From Isoetes taiwanensis (Eukaryota > Streptophyta > Lycopodiopsida > Isoetales > Isoetaceae), in assembly GCA_021234155.1 (NCBI GenBank), contig JAJEKV010000022.1, forward strand, positions 5,603,852 to 5,667,851: a stretch of 64,000 nt of DNA, written 5' to 3'. This document shows, piece by piece, positions 46,345 to 57,109 of this stretch. Made by a program: the position numbers and the translations under genes. Below the pieces are notes generated by a model that had not been told where the DNA came from, made no database searches, and was given only the letters and a program-made list of their open reading frames with translations. Every line of letters starts with the position of its first letter. The first letter of the stretch is position 1.

Positions 46345-47560
46345 TGGCGGCGAGTCCAGGAATGAAGGTGGAGTAATAATTTACCTTACCCAGGAAAGAG
46401 CGTGTCTCCTTGATATTGGCTGGTGCTTGAGCTTTGAGCACACAACTGATTTTGGCAGGATCCGTGGTGATTCCTGCTTTGCTGACAACATGTCCTAACA
46501 GAACACCGGAGGTGACGCAGAAGGTGCATTTCTCTGGATTGAGACTAATGCCAGACTCATCACATTTCTGAAAGACAAGTTCCAATTTATCCAAATGGTC
46601 ATCCATGGAACTGTAGGCAGAGAAGTCATCTTGAAAAATTTGCAGGAAGGGATTTTCCTTCATAAAATCATGAAAAACTGAGAGCATGATGCGTTGAAAC
46701 GTTGATGGAGAGTTTGATAACCCAAAAGAAACCACCTTGTAGGCAAAAGTACCCCACGGGGTGGTAAAAGTAGTCTTGAGTTGATCAGATTCTTTGATTG
46801 AGATTTGATTGTAGCCAGAAAAACCATCCATGAAGGAGTACATCTCATGGCCAGCGACCTCTTCCAGAACCTGGTCTGTGAAGGGAAGTGGGAAATGATC
46901 ACGCTCCGTGGCCTGATTGAGTTTTCGGTAGTCCACGCAAACGCGGATCTTACCATTGTGTTTGAGAGCAATGACTATGGGGCTCACCCATTCAGAATGT
47001 TTGACCTCATAGATCAAACCTGCAGCAAGAAGTTTGTCAATTTCTGCTTTGACGCGATCACGGTAATTGGGGTTGAGCCGGTACTGTCGTTGCTATACAT
47101 GACGTGCATCGGATTTGGTAGGAATGGTGAGTTTCCCCAAGTTTTTGTTGATCCCCCGAAGGTCTCTGTAGCTCCAGGCGAAAATGTGTTTGAATTTTTT
47201 GAACAGCGTGACGGCTCTTTTACGATAGGGTGTTGGGAGATTGGCAGCAAGGCGGACGGGCTGATTGTTGCCAACGTCCACAATCTCGACTTCAGGAATC
47301 TGAATATGTGGGATAACTTCTGTGTCTTGAACGATATGAGCAGGAGGTTGAAACATGACAGGATGAGTGGCGCTCTGCGTGGTGAAGAAGAGGGGTTGCT
47401 GATCGTCATCAAGCAAAGGTTGCTTCATGACAGCATGGACATCAACTGTTTCTGAAGGAAGTTCTGCATCTGAAAAGTGATCAACACATTGGATGCGATT
47501 GCCAGGAGCCAGGTAGGGGTCAAGCAAAGCCGCCACAACCTGGTCCTGATCAAGAGTCAT
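46211..47560 (-). pseudogene. Reverse transcriptase domain of pol
   Basis: After a linker (MTLDQDQVVAALLDPYLAPG) and a TAG at 47093, the RT has WVSPIVIALKHNGKIRVCVD, YRKLNQATERDHFPLPF, FSGYNQI, FTTPWGTFAYKVVSFGLSNS, the catalytic FQDDFSAYS (canonical YLDD replaced by FQDD, both aspartates kept), and LGKVNYYSTFIPGLA. A frameshift near 46300 precedes RNase H. Confidence 0.92.
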
Positions 47561-47566
47561 CTCTCC

Positions 47567-48148
47567 TCAAGGATCAGCATATTCAGGGTAGGATGACAGA
47601 GGCAGACTCGCAGGAGGAGCCTGAACTTGATAAATATTCTGGGCTTCCTCAGAATCGGTGTCGGAGAGAGAAGGTTCAGCATTGTCAACCGAAATGATCT
47701 TGCCAGTTTCCAAGTCCATAGTGGCATTGAGGTGACCATCTGTGATGACTAACTGATCCGTGGCCCAGTAATGGATACTCTTGGCCTGACGGAGAAAAGG
47801 TCTGCCGACCAACATTTCACAATCACCTGGATCTTCTCCAGCTTTCCAAACACCAAATTCCAAGGGGAATCTGAGATCACCAATGTTGATGTGAAGAAGA
47901 GGCGTGATGCCTTGAGGTCGCGTGATATGGCCATTAGCCAACTTGATGTCATATGGGGCACGATAGAGTTGTTTGATGCCCATTTGCTTGCGGAGTTTAT
48001 CCGTGATAAGATTTACAGCACTACCCCCGTCAATTTGAACATGATTGACTTGTTGATTTCCCACCGTGGCATGGACCGTGGGTGTGGAGGTAGCTACTGC
48101 CCCAACCAAAACGATCGGGAGGGGTAACTGGTCCTGAGAGCAGGACAT
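47567..48148 (-). pseudogene. Retropepsin-like aspartic protease domain of pol
   Basis: The active-site loop reads NHVQIDGGSAVNLIT; the D-G-G form is common in plant gypsy proteases. Further on are GITPLLHINIGDLRFPLEFG and DCEMLVGRPFLRQ. It is in a different frame from gag, with the change near 48150, and a TGA after SYPEYADP (47567) separates it from the RT part in the same frame. Confidence 0.8.
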
Positions 48149-48876
48149 AGTTTCAAAATTGTTGCCAGACTTAAAGGAATTTTGATTTTGGCAAGCTCCT
48201 CTTGGAGTTCCAGAGGCACATGAGAAAAGGGATCAGCTGGATCCAAGGGAGCTGGAGTGCATGGTAATGAAGCAGCAACTTCTTTGAGAAGCTCCACCTC
48301 TGCAGCAATATTCGGATATGTCTGAGAGCGTGGAGGTTGAGATGTGGAGGGTGTATCCTGACGCCGTTGAGCTCTGGTGGTGGTATGGACATTAGCCAAC
48401 GTGCGGCCTTCAGCAGCTTGCATGAGGTTTAGAATGCTTTGGCGGACTTTAGGCATGACATGAGGCATGAGTTTCTCCAAGTCAGGGGCAAAGTGAACCT
48501 TTTTTTCCTCGTCATGAGGGATCGTGTCGACTGCAAAAGCAGGTTGCGTGTCATGAGGAAGAATGATTCAGGGGCGTGACGCCCTGGTCTGGCGTGAAAC
48601 CAAACCTACCCAATTTGACGGCTGTACTGGAGGATTAAGAGCCTGAAAAATTTCTTCCTGTGCTTGTTGATCCAACTGAGGTTGATTGGCAGGAGCTGGT
48701 TGATACCGTGATTGCTGAGGCACGCGTGGTGGTTTCCGAAGAACTGGACGCGGGCCTTGTTTGCCATTGGCAATCCACAGTTGATAAGCCGTGAGGCGGA
48801 CTGAGGTGGTCTGATTTGTGCCTGGAAGTTGCACTTGAACTTGAGGAAGTTGAGGACATGCCGTGGTGGTATGACC
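48094..48876 (-). pseudogene. Gag-pol linker, same frame as gag
   Basis: The gag frame continues past the TGA as GHTTTACPQLPQVQVQL, completing the third zinc knuckle, and after another TGA near 48568 as DTIPHDEEKKVHFAPDLEKL. It ends at a stop at 48094, where the protease begins in the next frame. This shows that gag originally extended further than its current first stops. Confidence 0.7.
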
Positions 48877-50388
48877 TCATTCTTGACAGTGATAACACTG
48901 AGCTTTAGAAGGATCAAAAGGGGGGCGAGTGCTTGGTCCCCGTGGTTGCTGAGATTGTGGATATTGTTGACTCGGTTGAACCTGCATTTGTTGTTGTTGA
49001 TATGATGGTTGTTGCTGAGGTGTGGTTTGAACTTGATAAACCATCTTGTTTCTGAAAGGTGTAGGATGAGTGCGAGTGCACTCTTCCGTGGCATGATTGC
49101 ACATGTTGCATCGTTTGCAATGAGGTGGGTCATCGGTGGAGTTGCACTCATTTGCCAAGTGGCCTTGATACTTACAAATATGGCACCAGATCTGACTGCG
49201 ATGCTGATTGGCGTGTTGAGGCTGAACAGCAGTCTGTGGAACCATGACCGGTGGAATGAAGGGGAGCTCTTGAAGAGCCACGCCGCGAGAGGAAACATTG
49301 ACTGAGTGATTGACAAGGTCGATAGCCTGCTCCAAAGTCTTCGGGCGCAGGTATTCAGTCATGAGGCGGATCGCTGGAGGGAGTCCCTGAAGAAACCAGA
49401 CCAGAATCTGGCTCTGCGTCGGGTACTCCTTAAGTTTGCTGAGCAGTATATGAAGACGATCCGCAAAATCCCGGGCGGACTCCGTGGGCTCTTGTTTAAG
49501 GTCATTGAGTTGCTTGAGATGAAGTTGATCATCATCCGTGGTACCATAGTGAGAAAGAAAAGCAGTTTTCATTTCTGACCAATCTTGTTTCCAGTGGCTT
49601 TTGTTGGACATGAGCCATTGATGAGGAGAGCCACGCAGCGTGGTGGAAAAGATGTGGAATTTCAGTTGAGGTTGGGCATGACCATTGAGGGCAGCCAGAG
49701 CCTCAAATTCTTCCATGTGGGCCTGAGCACTTTGGTGGTCTAAGGGTTTGCCTTTCGTGTTGCCAAAGGTTGGATAAGTCAGCTTGAGGGTATGAAAGGT
49801 AGAGGTTAAAGTGCTTGGTTGAACAGGTAATGGATAAGGATTATATTGAGGCGGAGTGGGGGGTGGCATAGTGCCAGAAGGGCCTTGACGAAGGGGTGCC
49901 TGAGATGGAGGTACTGGAGGTGCCTGATCATTGGCTTTGAGGTCGGTAAGGTTGTAAACAGGAAGAGCGGTTGGAAATGTAGGGAATGGAAATTCCTGGG
50001 GAGGAGCAAAAGAGACATGTGGATATCCCTGTCTGCCCGGAGGAGATGATGGTTGTGAAGGCAGAGGTGTATGGCCAGAAGAAAGATGGATATAGGCATT
50101 CTCGGGGGTCTGAAAGTACTGTTGAGAAGGTTAAGCCTGATATTGCTCCTGATAGTGGTGAGGTGACTGAGGCTGGGAACAATGTTTGCACGTCTGAGGT
50201 GGGGAACTTGGACGAGACAGGACACGAGGAGTAGGTGGCGCCGACTGAGCCCTAGACCGAATGTGGCTGCCCTCAATGTCATAAGCAGATCCATACATGT
50301 CGCGAACAATTTCCCGTCGTTGGTGGCGCTCCAATCGAGACGCCGTCTGGGTAAGAAGTTCTTCTGGAGTGAAGGTGCGTGCAGACAT
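48877..50388 (-). pseudogene. Gag (capsid and nucleocapsid) of the Ty3/gypsy element
   Basis: Starts MSARTFTPEELLTQTASRLE. A TAA at 50131-50133 interrupts the Pro-rich N-terminal part. The capsid-like domain (Retrotrans_gag) then has LTYPTFGNTKGKPLD, HWKQDWSEMKTAFLSHYG, LKQEPTESARDFADRLHILL and VWFLQGLPPAIRLM. The nucleocapsid has two CX2CX4HX4C knuckles (CHICKYQGHLANEC, CKRCNMCNHATEEC). A third knuckle, starting CYHCQE, is cut by a TGA at 48877. The protein would form virus-like particles and package element RNA. Confidence 0.88.
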
Positions 50389-50414
50389 TGCAACAGAATA
50401 AAGGAAAATCAAAT

Positions 50415-50434
50415 CAGACCCGGCAGCGGCGACA
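50415..50434 (-). promoter_or_regulatory. Primer binding site, tRNA-Asp-like
   Basis: One base inside the 5' LTR the minus strand reads TGTCGCCGCTGCCGGGTCTG. This resembles the complement of the 3' end of plant tRNA-Asp (TGGCGCCGTTGCCGGGG...) with about three mismatches in the first 16 bases. Confidence 0.65.
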
Positions 50435-50435
50435 G

Positions 50436-51003
50436 TGTTTGGGGTCTGGGTTCGGGGACTCCTGCAAGACAGCCCTCTGTGAGGACCCGTGGATCAAACA
50501 GGAGGATCCGGTAGCTGTGTCACGCGGGATTTGCAAAAGAACGATGAGAGAACAATGAGAAAACAGAAAACACAATGAGAGAACAATGGTCAAGCAATGA
50601 ACTCCTTGATATCATAAGAATACATGAGCTCTCCAATGAGAGAAGACAGAAAAATGAGATAAGACTCAAAAACTCATCTGCCCGTGAGGGCTACATCTAC
50701 TGCTATATATAGTACAACGGCCTTTGGCCCAATATAGATAAAATCAGCCGACTCGGTGCCGACTCCTTGAATGCAGGCCTGATTTGTAGGACACCCAGCG
50801 GTGCCTCTTGAGAACCCTGAAATGACGCTGACTGAGACACGCGTTATTTCTCTGTGCGCCTCCTTTTGACCGGCGGTGGCTTTGGCTGCTGTGCCTTGGT
50901 CTTCTGAGGATCTTTGGACGTCTGACCCGTGGTCGTCTCCTTGTTCTTGACCTGCTCCGTTGTGTGCATGAATAGTCCTGTACCAGGACGTGCAGGGCTA
51001 ACA
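50436..51003 (-). repeat. 5' LTR of the Ty3/gypsy element
   Basis: 568 bp, TGTTAGCCCTG...AAACA on minus. Contains a TATATATAG box at 50703-50712 that would drive the genomic transcript leftward. Confidence 0.93.
50703..50712 (-). promoter_or_regulatory. TATA box in the 5' LTR
   Basis: CTATATATAG, reading the same way on both strands as a TATA element. It lies inside the LTR with the U3-like part to the right, as expected for minus-strand transcription. Confidence 0.55.
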
Positions 51004-51143
51004 GCAGCTAGACAGAGACTAAAAAAAGAATACATGGCATTGACCAAGTCGAAAAAGAAAAAGTATATTTATCAGAGACAACAAGATTTGATCAGAACAC
51101 CATAGCAAATCCCAAACGGTTCTGGAATGAGCTTAAACGTAAA

Positions 51144-52598
51144 ATGCAACAAGAGGCACATTTGGACCCAGAGACGTTGATCAACCAAGTACGCAAACTC
51201 TACCATATGTCGGATGTTAATGAAAACAGAAATATTGATCATTTGCAAAACACGACTTGGGGCTTCACATTGGAAGATTTAGGAGAGGGGCTGAGTAATC
51301 TTGCCAATGCGAAAGCGGCTGATGCAATAGGGCTGGTTGTAGAAATGTTTAAATGGGCAGGCAAATCAGTACATGTAGTGTTGTTGTCTCTGTTTAACTC
51401 TATCTTGAATGGAGGATTCCCACGAACATGGCAATTAAATAGAGTCATTCCCCTTTACAAAAACGAGGATGAGGGTGACCCAGGAAATTATCGAATGATT
51501 CTGGTAAGCAGCCTATATGCCAAATTGTTTGCTGCCATGTTAAACAATAAGTTGAGTGCTTGGTCAGAAGCACATAATGTTAGAGCCATTGGGCAAGCAG
51601 GCTTTAGGCCTAAAAAATCCACAGTAGACCATTTGGTCACTTTGCGCGCTATGATTGATTCAGTTAAAGGGAAGAGAAAACCACTTTATGCCCTTTTTGT
51701 AGACTATGCCAAGGCATTCGACACAGTATCCCCCGTTCATCTATGGGAGAGGATGGAAAACTTGGGGGTACCGATTGAGCTCAGGCAGGCAGTAAAACTA
51801 CTCTATGTGAAAGTTTTAGTGCAATTATCACCCCCTTACATTGAAAAGTGCACGGAATTAGTAGAAAGCAATATCGGGGTGAAGCAAGGTTGCCCCTTAT
51901 CGCCAGTTCTATTTGGTTTATTCATAGACCAACTGGAGACTTGGATAATGGAGTATGGCGGGGACGGGACTCCACTGTCAAACTATGTGGTCTTGTTGCT
52001 CTTATATGCAGATGATGTGGTTCTTCTCTATAGCACAGTTGCAGGCATGCAGAAGCATTTAGATGCATTGGCTCACTTTTGTGACCAGAAAAGTATGCGG
52101 GTGAATATGTCGAAGACTAAGATGATGGTTTTTGGAACCAATAAAGTGGATCATTTGAATTTCTACTACCAAGGGGAGAAGGCGGAAATTGCATCCTCAT
52201 ATAAATACTTAGGGATACATGTAGACAAAGGACATAGTTGGAACCTTGCTGTTGAGCACATGGTGAATGGAGGCTTGAAAGCCCTATATAGCATGCAAAG
52301 TAAAAGTGGGAAAGTAGAGATATGGGATTTTGGCTTAAAACGCACCTTATTTCGTGTGCTTGTGCAGACAGTTTCTAAGGCTCAGACCCCATATGATATG
52401 TTGCTTGCGGAATGTGGTATGGTACCACTAGAGGCTGAATTGTTGTGCAAAACTCTTACATACCTTTGTAAGATATGTTTTGATATGACGGAAGAGACCT
52501 TGCCAAGATTAGCTTTGGAAAAGACCAGAAACAAAGGATGGTATGCGGATCTTATGGAATGGATGAGGAAGTGGGGTTTAGACATTCTACATCTATAA
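51144..52598 (+). pseudogene. LINE copy 2 reverse transcriptase with internal deletion
   Basis: RT blocks match copy 1: NAKAADAIGLVVEMFKWAGK, RVIPLYKNEDEGDPGNYRMI, GQAGFRPKKSTVDHL, LFVDYAKAFDTVSPVHLWER, GVKQGCPLSPVLFGLFIDQL, LLLYADDVVLLYS, KYLGIHVDKGHSW. After VLVQTV the sequence jumps directly to SKAQTPYDMLLAECG, so about 39 residues present in copy 1 (the LYGCEVWGPG block) are missing without loss of frame. Upstream, AYKKAKGAARQRLKKEYMAL is split by the LTR element. Confidence 0.9.
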
Positions 52599-52771
52599 GA
52601 GAATCGATCGAACAATAGAGGATGGGTGAGTGACCATCTATCATTAGAAGGAATTGGAGGGTCCCGGAAACGAAAAAAGAGTTTTACAGAAAATACATAA
52701 ACCCTACACTCCAAGAAGCCAAATACCTTCAAGAGAATCTGTCCCGAAGCACGAGACATAGGATAAGCAGG

Positions 52772-53140
52772 ATGAGGCTTAGCTCTCATAGACTTGGGGT
52801 GGAAGTAGGACGTTGGAGTAATATTCCTCATGAATTGAGGTTTTGCATGTTATGCAATATGCAAGAAGTTGAGGATGAGCTACATGCCCTCATAAGATGC
52901 CCTTCATTTGAGGGGATCCGACATAAGTATAGCATACATTCAAACTCATTACAGGAATTCTTTGAATTGCCTGCGCATCAGATTGGAAAGTACCTAAAGG
53001 AGTTGTTGACCCATAGAGAACACCTGTTAAACAACAAGGGCAATAGTGCTATAACGGAAGAGAGTTGGGAGGAGTCTAATGCATTTTTGTCAGAGGATGC
53101 ATTAGAGGATATCTTTTACAATGTTGAGTGTACATATTGA
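52772..53140 (+). pseudogene. LINE copy 2 C-terminal zinc region
   Basis: Carries RMRLSSHRLGVEVGRWSNIP and the CCHC finger CMLCNMQEVEDELHALIRC, with an acidic tail (ESWEESNAFLSEDALEDIFY). Separated from the RT frame by a frameshift near 52600. Confidence 0.85.
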
Positions 53141-53200
53141 TCGTCTCATAGACCTGGTGGTCTACAGACGTAATAAATACAACATTCATTTCAATTCATT

Positions 53201-53263
53201 TCTCTCTCACACACACACATACACACACAGACACAAAAAAAAAAAAAAAAAAAAAAAAAAAAA
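53201..53263. repeat. Compound microsatellite (TC)4-(AC)n-A(29)
   Basis: Directly follows the tail of LINE copy 2: TCTCTCTC, then mostly AC with one AT and one AG interruption, then 29 A's ending at 53263. Its TC part matches the tract on the 5' side of the LINE. Confidence 0.9.
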
Positions 53264-54387
53264 CAAATATGGACATATTAGAAAGGGTGTAAACTTAGAA
53301 GAGTAACTGAAGCCTGTAATAAGTCATAGTTTTGTTAGAGGTAATAACCCATGCAAAGACTTTGCACAAAACAAAGATAAATAAGAAACAATTAAGAATG
53401 AGTTTTGTGTTGGAAAAATGCAGGTAGAACACCACTTTTGCAGTAATTTTATGTTGCCAAATCTATAGGCAATGTAGGAAGCCTTCAATTGATCTGCAAA
53501 TTCTGCATCAGGTAGAATGTGTTAATACTTGGCAACCTGAAACCAATGGACATCAACCATAATTTTGGCTAGTATAATACAATCAATATGCTCTTTAGTG
53601 GGTATCTTCCTTCTCTTTTGAGTATGTTTTAGGGGCTGTTCTTTTATGTTTTCATTGTGTTCACATCATATGAGTATAAGTATGCAAACCTTTCTCTATA
53701 CTGAATGTTATATTTTTGACTGTCATTTTTTGTACGGTAACTAGTCCTATTTCTCACAACACTAAAAAAAACACGTTTGGAACAACTTAGCTATGAGTTT
53801 TAGTCAATTACTTATAAGGATGAAGTATATTACTATTCAAAACTATATGCTTACAAATATCTCCTTAGCACAATAAAAGGTGGTTCCATGGGGATTTGAT
53901 ATGCATTAGAAACAACCATTCTTGAAACAATAGACCATACCTCTAAAATTGTTATAGGAAAAAAAGAAAAAGAAAAAAAGAAAAAACTTTGATCTAATAG
54001 AAAAGAATAACTAAGTGAGCTCATTGGTTGTATTTGTCAAAGCATTCTTATTAGGAGTTTGATATATTTTGGTAGAGGTTTGATTCCCCCTATTTCATAT
54101 TCTAAAACCTTAGCAAAGCCGCATAGAGATTTGAGTCCCCATATTTCATATTTTAAAACCTTAGGAGAACCCATATTTCGTATATCAAAATCATAGGCGC
54201 CCCCAAACATAAATGCCGATAATCCAAACGAGAGGTATCTAATAGTCCGAGCCATAGGATCGACGAATCCGACAACCGAGGTAGTCTAGAAGTACCGACC
54301 ATAACTCTAAAATTGAATTGGTTGTTATAGGGAAAAAAGAAAAGAAACGAAAAAAAAACTTTGATTTAATAGAAAAAAAAATAATCA
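53264..54387. other. AT-rich region, no gene seen
   Basis: Short ORFs only. A weak duplication, TTTGA.TCCCC.TATTTCATAT followed by TAAAACCTTAG, occurs at about 54078 and 54130. Confidence 0.5.
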
Positions 54388-54755
54388 AGTATGTTTGAGC
54401 CACCTTGGCATGTTTCTGGCTGGGTGGCATGTTGGAGCCTAGGTGGCATGTGATCCACCTTGGCATGTTGGAGCATAGGTGGCATGTTTGAGCCTAGGCA
54501 GCGTGTTGGAGCCTGGCATGTTTGAGCCTAGGTGGCATGTTTGAACCATCTTGGGATGTTTGAGCCTAGGTGGCATGTTGAAGCCCATGAGCCTAGGTGG
54601 CATGCTTGAGCCATCTTGTCATGTTTGAGCCACCTTGGCATATTAGAGCCTAGGTGGCATGTTGGAACCTAGATGGCATGTTTGAGCCACCTTGGCATGT
54701 TGGAGCTCAGGTGGCATGTTGGAGCCTAGGTGGCATGCTTGAGCCACCTTGGCAT
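54388..54755 (+). repeat. 19-bp satellite block 1
   Basis: About 19 monomers of GGCATGTTKGAGCCNNNNT type, with several truncated units. Opposite orientation to 29209-29938. Confidence 0.9.
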
Positions 54756-55305
54756 TATGCAAGAAATATGATAACCTTTGGAATTTTTGGTAAAGGAGTT
54801 TGGCAAGGGATAGAATAGAGGGATCTTGAAGAACTTAAAGCGCTGACGCCCTTCCCCAATATCGAACCAGGCCAGGACTTTGCGCGGCTTCCTCACCAAA
54901 GGGGAGAGGCCAGACCCCAGGAGACGGACCTCAGAAAGGATGACAAGGCAGCCTTTCCTGCCATCGCTCCTTCGGGCGGGCAAATGCCAATGCCCCCCCT
55001 CTCGGAGCTCGGTTTCCCTATCCGACCGTTGAATCTGCCGTGCAAGTATTATGCTTCGAGAGGGTCAAAAAAATTAAAGATCGGTCCAGGAGAACTTATC
55101 AAACCGCGAAGCGTCCTGCGGTCGACCATGTAGAAACCCAAGTGTTTTGTCGTTCCGGCAGTACAAAGGCCCCGGAATGGAGATTCGACTTCACCATGTC
55201 GTCCGAAATGGTGAAATTACCCTAGAGACCAAGTTACACGGTCATTTTTGGCGACAAAAGAAACACGAACCCTCTACATGGCAGTATTCCGCAGCAGTCC
55301 AATTG
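54756..55305. repeat. ~560-bp block embedded in satellite, copy 1
   Basis: Matches 56052-56613 along its whole length with many substitutions and small indels. Both start TTATGCAAGAAAT..GAT and end near CTCTACAT..TATTCCGCAG. No domain is recognisable in either copy. Confidence 0.8.
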
Positions 55306-55308
55306 GAG

Positions 55309-55899
55309 CCTAGGTGGCATGTTTGAGCCACCTTCACATGTTGGAGCCTAGGTGGCATCTTGGAGCCTAGGTGGCATGTTGGAGCCCACGTGGCATGTTT
55401 GAGCCACCTTGGCATATTTGGGCCTAGGTGGCATGTTGGAGCCTAGGTGGCACGTTGGAGACTATGTGGCATGTTGGAGCCTAGGTGGCATGTTCGAGAC
55501 TATGTGGCATGTTGGAGACTAGGTGGCATGTTGGCGCCTAGGTGGCCTTGGGATGTTTGAGCTAGGTGGAGTGTTGGGGCCCGCGTGGCATGTTTGAGCC
55601 ACCTTGGCATGTTCGATGGCATGTTGGAACCTAGGTGGCATATTAGAGCCATCTTGGCATGTTTGAGCCACCTTGGCATGTTTGAGCCTAGGTGGCGTGT
55701 TGGAGCCCACGTGGCATGTTTAAGGCTAGGTGGCATATTGGAGACTATGTGGCATGTTGGAGACTAGGTGGCATATGTGAGCCTAGGTGGCATGTTTGAG
55801 CCACCTTGGCATGTTTGAGCCTAGGTGCCATGTTGGAGACCACGTGGCATGTTTGAGCCACCTTGGCATGTTAGGTGGCATGTTGAAGCCCATGTGGCA
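55309..55899 (+). repeat. 19-bp satellite block 2
   Basis: About 30 monomers between the two ~560-bp blocks, same monomer types as block 1. It ends in GCACTCC and unique DNA at about 55900. Confidence 0.9.
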
Positions 55900-56051
55900 C
55901 TCCAAGTGGTGACATGGCATGCTAAGAAAGCAATGCCAAGTTTTGACTAGGCCAAAAATGAAAAGATGTCCATCTCTGGTCTTTTCATTGGGTGATGTTG
56001 GCAAATTTTGGATGACATGGCTAGATGGTGGTGACATGGACATGATGACTA

Positions 56052-56613
56052 GGACTTTATGCAAGAAATTTGATGACCTTTGAAATTTTTGGTAGAGGAG
56101 TTTGGCAAGGAATAGAATAGAGGGATCTGAAGAACTTAAAGCGCTGACACACTTCCCCAACTCGAACCCGGGCCAGGGACTTTCTTGCAAGATTCTCACC
56201 CGGAAGGGAGAGGCCGACCCGGAGATGGACCTCGGAAAGGTTGTTGAGGCAGCCTTTCCTATCCAGCCGCTCCTCGGGGCGGCAAATGCCAATCCCCCTC
56301 CCTTTCCGGGAGCTCAATTTTCCTATCCGACCGTTGAATCCATCATTCAAGTAACCTGCTTCGAGCAAGCTCAAAAGAATCCAAGATCCATCCGGGAGAA
56401 CTTATCACACCACGAAGCGTTCTGCGGGTTGACCGCATAGAAAACCAAGTTTTTTGTCGTTCGGGCAGTACAAAGGCTCTGGAATGGAGATTCGACTTCG
56501 CCATGTCGTCCGGAATGGCGAAATTACCCCAGGGACCAAGTTACATGGTCATTTTGGCAATGAAAGAAACACGAACACTCTACATAGTGGTATTCCGCAG
56601 CCACCTCCTAGGC
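56052..56613. repeat. ~560-bp block embedded in satellite, copy 2
   Basis: Direct copy of 54756-55305. Near 56156 the minus strand has CCCGGGTTCGAGT, resembling a Pol III B box, but without a matching A box at tRNA distance. 56614-57109 is unique sequence with no gene seen. Confidence 0.8.
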
Positions 56614-57109
56614 CAATTGACTACGAATGTGTTGGACATGAGCTACCTTGGTGCTTCTTGGAGAAGGGGTGGTCTTCTGCCCACGAAACTTGCTCCTCGG
56701 GGTAAAGTCGACATTTTGAGTCCATTGGCATAGTCAGTTCACAGTTCTGGAGTGGGAAAGTTGCCTGTCCGTGGCCAGGGTTCTTTGGGAGAGGACCTTT
56801 GGGGCGAACTGCCTCCGAAATGTTTTAAAGGTCCATCTTATGGCGTCAACACCCTCCCTCTACGTGATGACATTGTGCAAGATTTTGGTCGAATCTGACT
56901 AGGATATAGCCTCCGAAACGTAAACCCTGTGTGTTGCTAGGTTATTGAAGGGTTTACGTTATGGGGGTCGAGTTTTAGTCGATTGTACTTGGGTCATGGT
57001 TGAGATGCTGCAATTGAGAAGATGAAGCAATAGGAACTGATGGAATGGGGTTTGGAGTTATCCTCCTCCCAGTGTTGCAATTAGAAGTCAAGAGCGCCTT
57101 TTGCTGTTA

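Larger units (their letters stand above)
40394..51003 (-). mobile_element. Ty3/gypsy LTR retrotransposon, 10.6 kb, inserted in LINE copy 2
   Basis: Two 568-bp LTRs (40394-40961 and 50436-51003) start TGTT and end AACA on both strands. The 5-bp target duplication GCAGC is at 40389-40393 and 51004-51008. The LTRs differ at about nine positions, all transitions, roughly 1.6 percent. Coding is on minus: gag, protease, RT, RNase H, integrase (the gypsy order), then an extra ORF before the 3' LTR. No chromodomain is seen after the integrase, so it is probably a non-chromovirus lineage. Several stops and frame changes make it non-functional despite its apparent youth. Confidence 0.95.
40321..53200 (+). 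mobile_element. TC-microsatellite-inserted LINE, copy 2 (5'-truncated, split by an LTR retrotransposon)
   Basis: The 5' piece 40321-40393 reads NSWFDASCKE and KKREAYKKAKGAA in the EN-RT linker, matching SWYDDSCKAKR of copy 1. The rest resumes at 51004 after the 10.6 kb LTR element, whose GCAGC duplication explains the repeated bases. The 3' end at about 53200 has GACGTAATAAATACAACATT and then an ATTTC-type tail. It is followed by TCTCTCTC, an (AC)n tract and a 29-base A run. It begins exactly at the end of the (TC)n tract. A one-base indel breaks the short 5' piece. Confidence 0.85.

Noticed and set aside
56150-56170. Pol III B box making the 560-bp block a SINE
   Set aside because: Only a B-box-like GGGTTCGAGT is present in copy 2 on minus; no A box at proper spacing, and the block is long and without tail.
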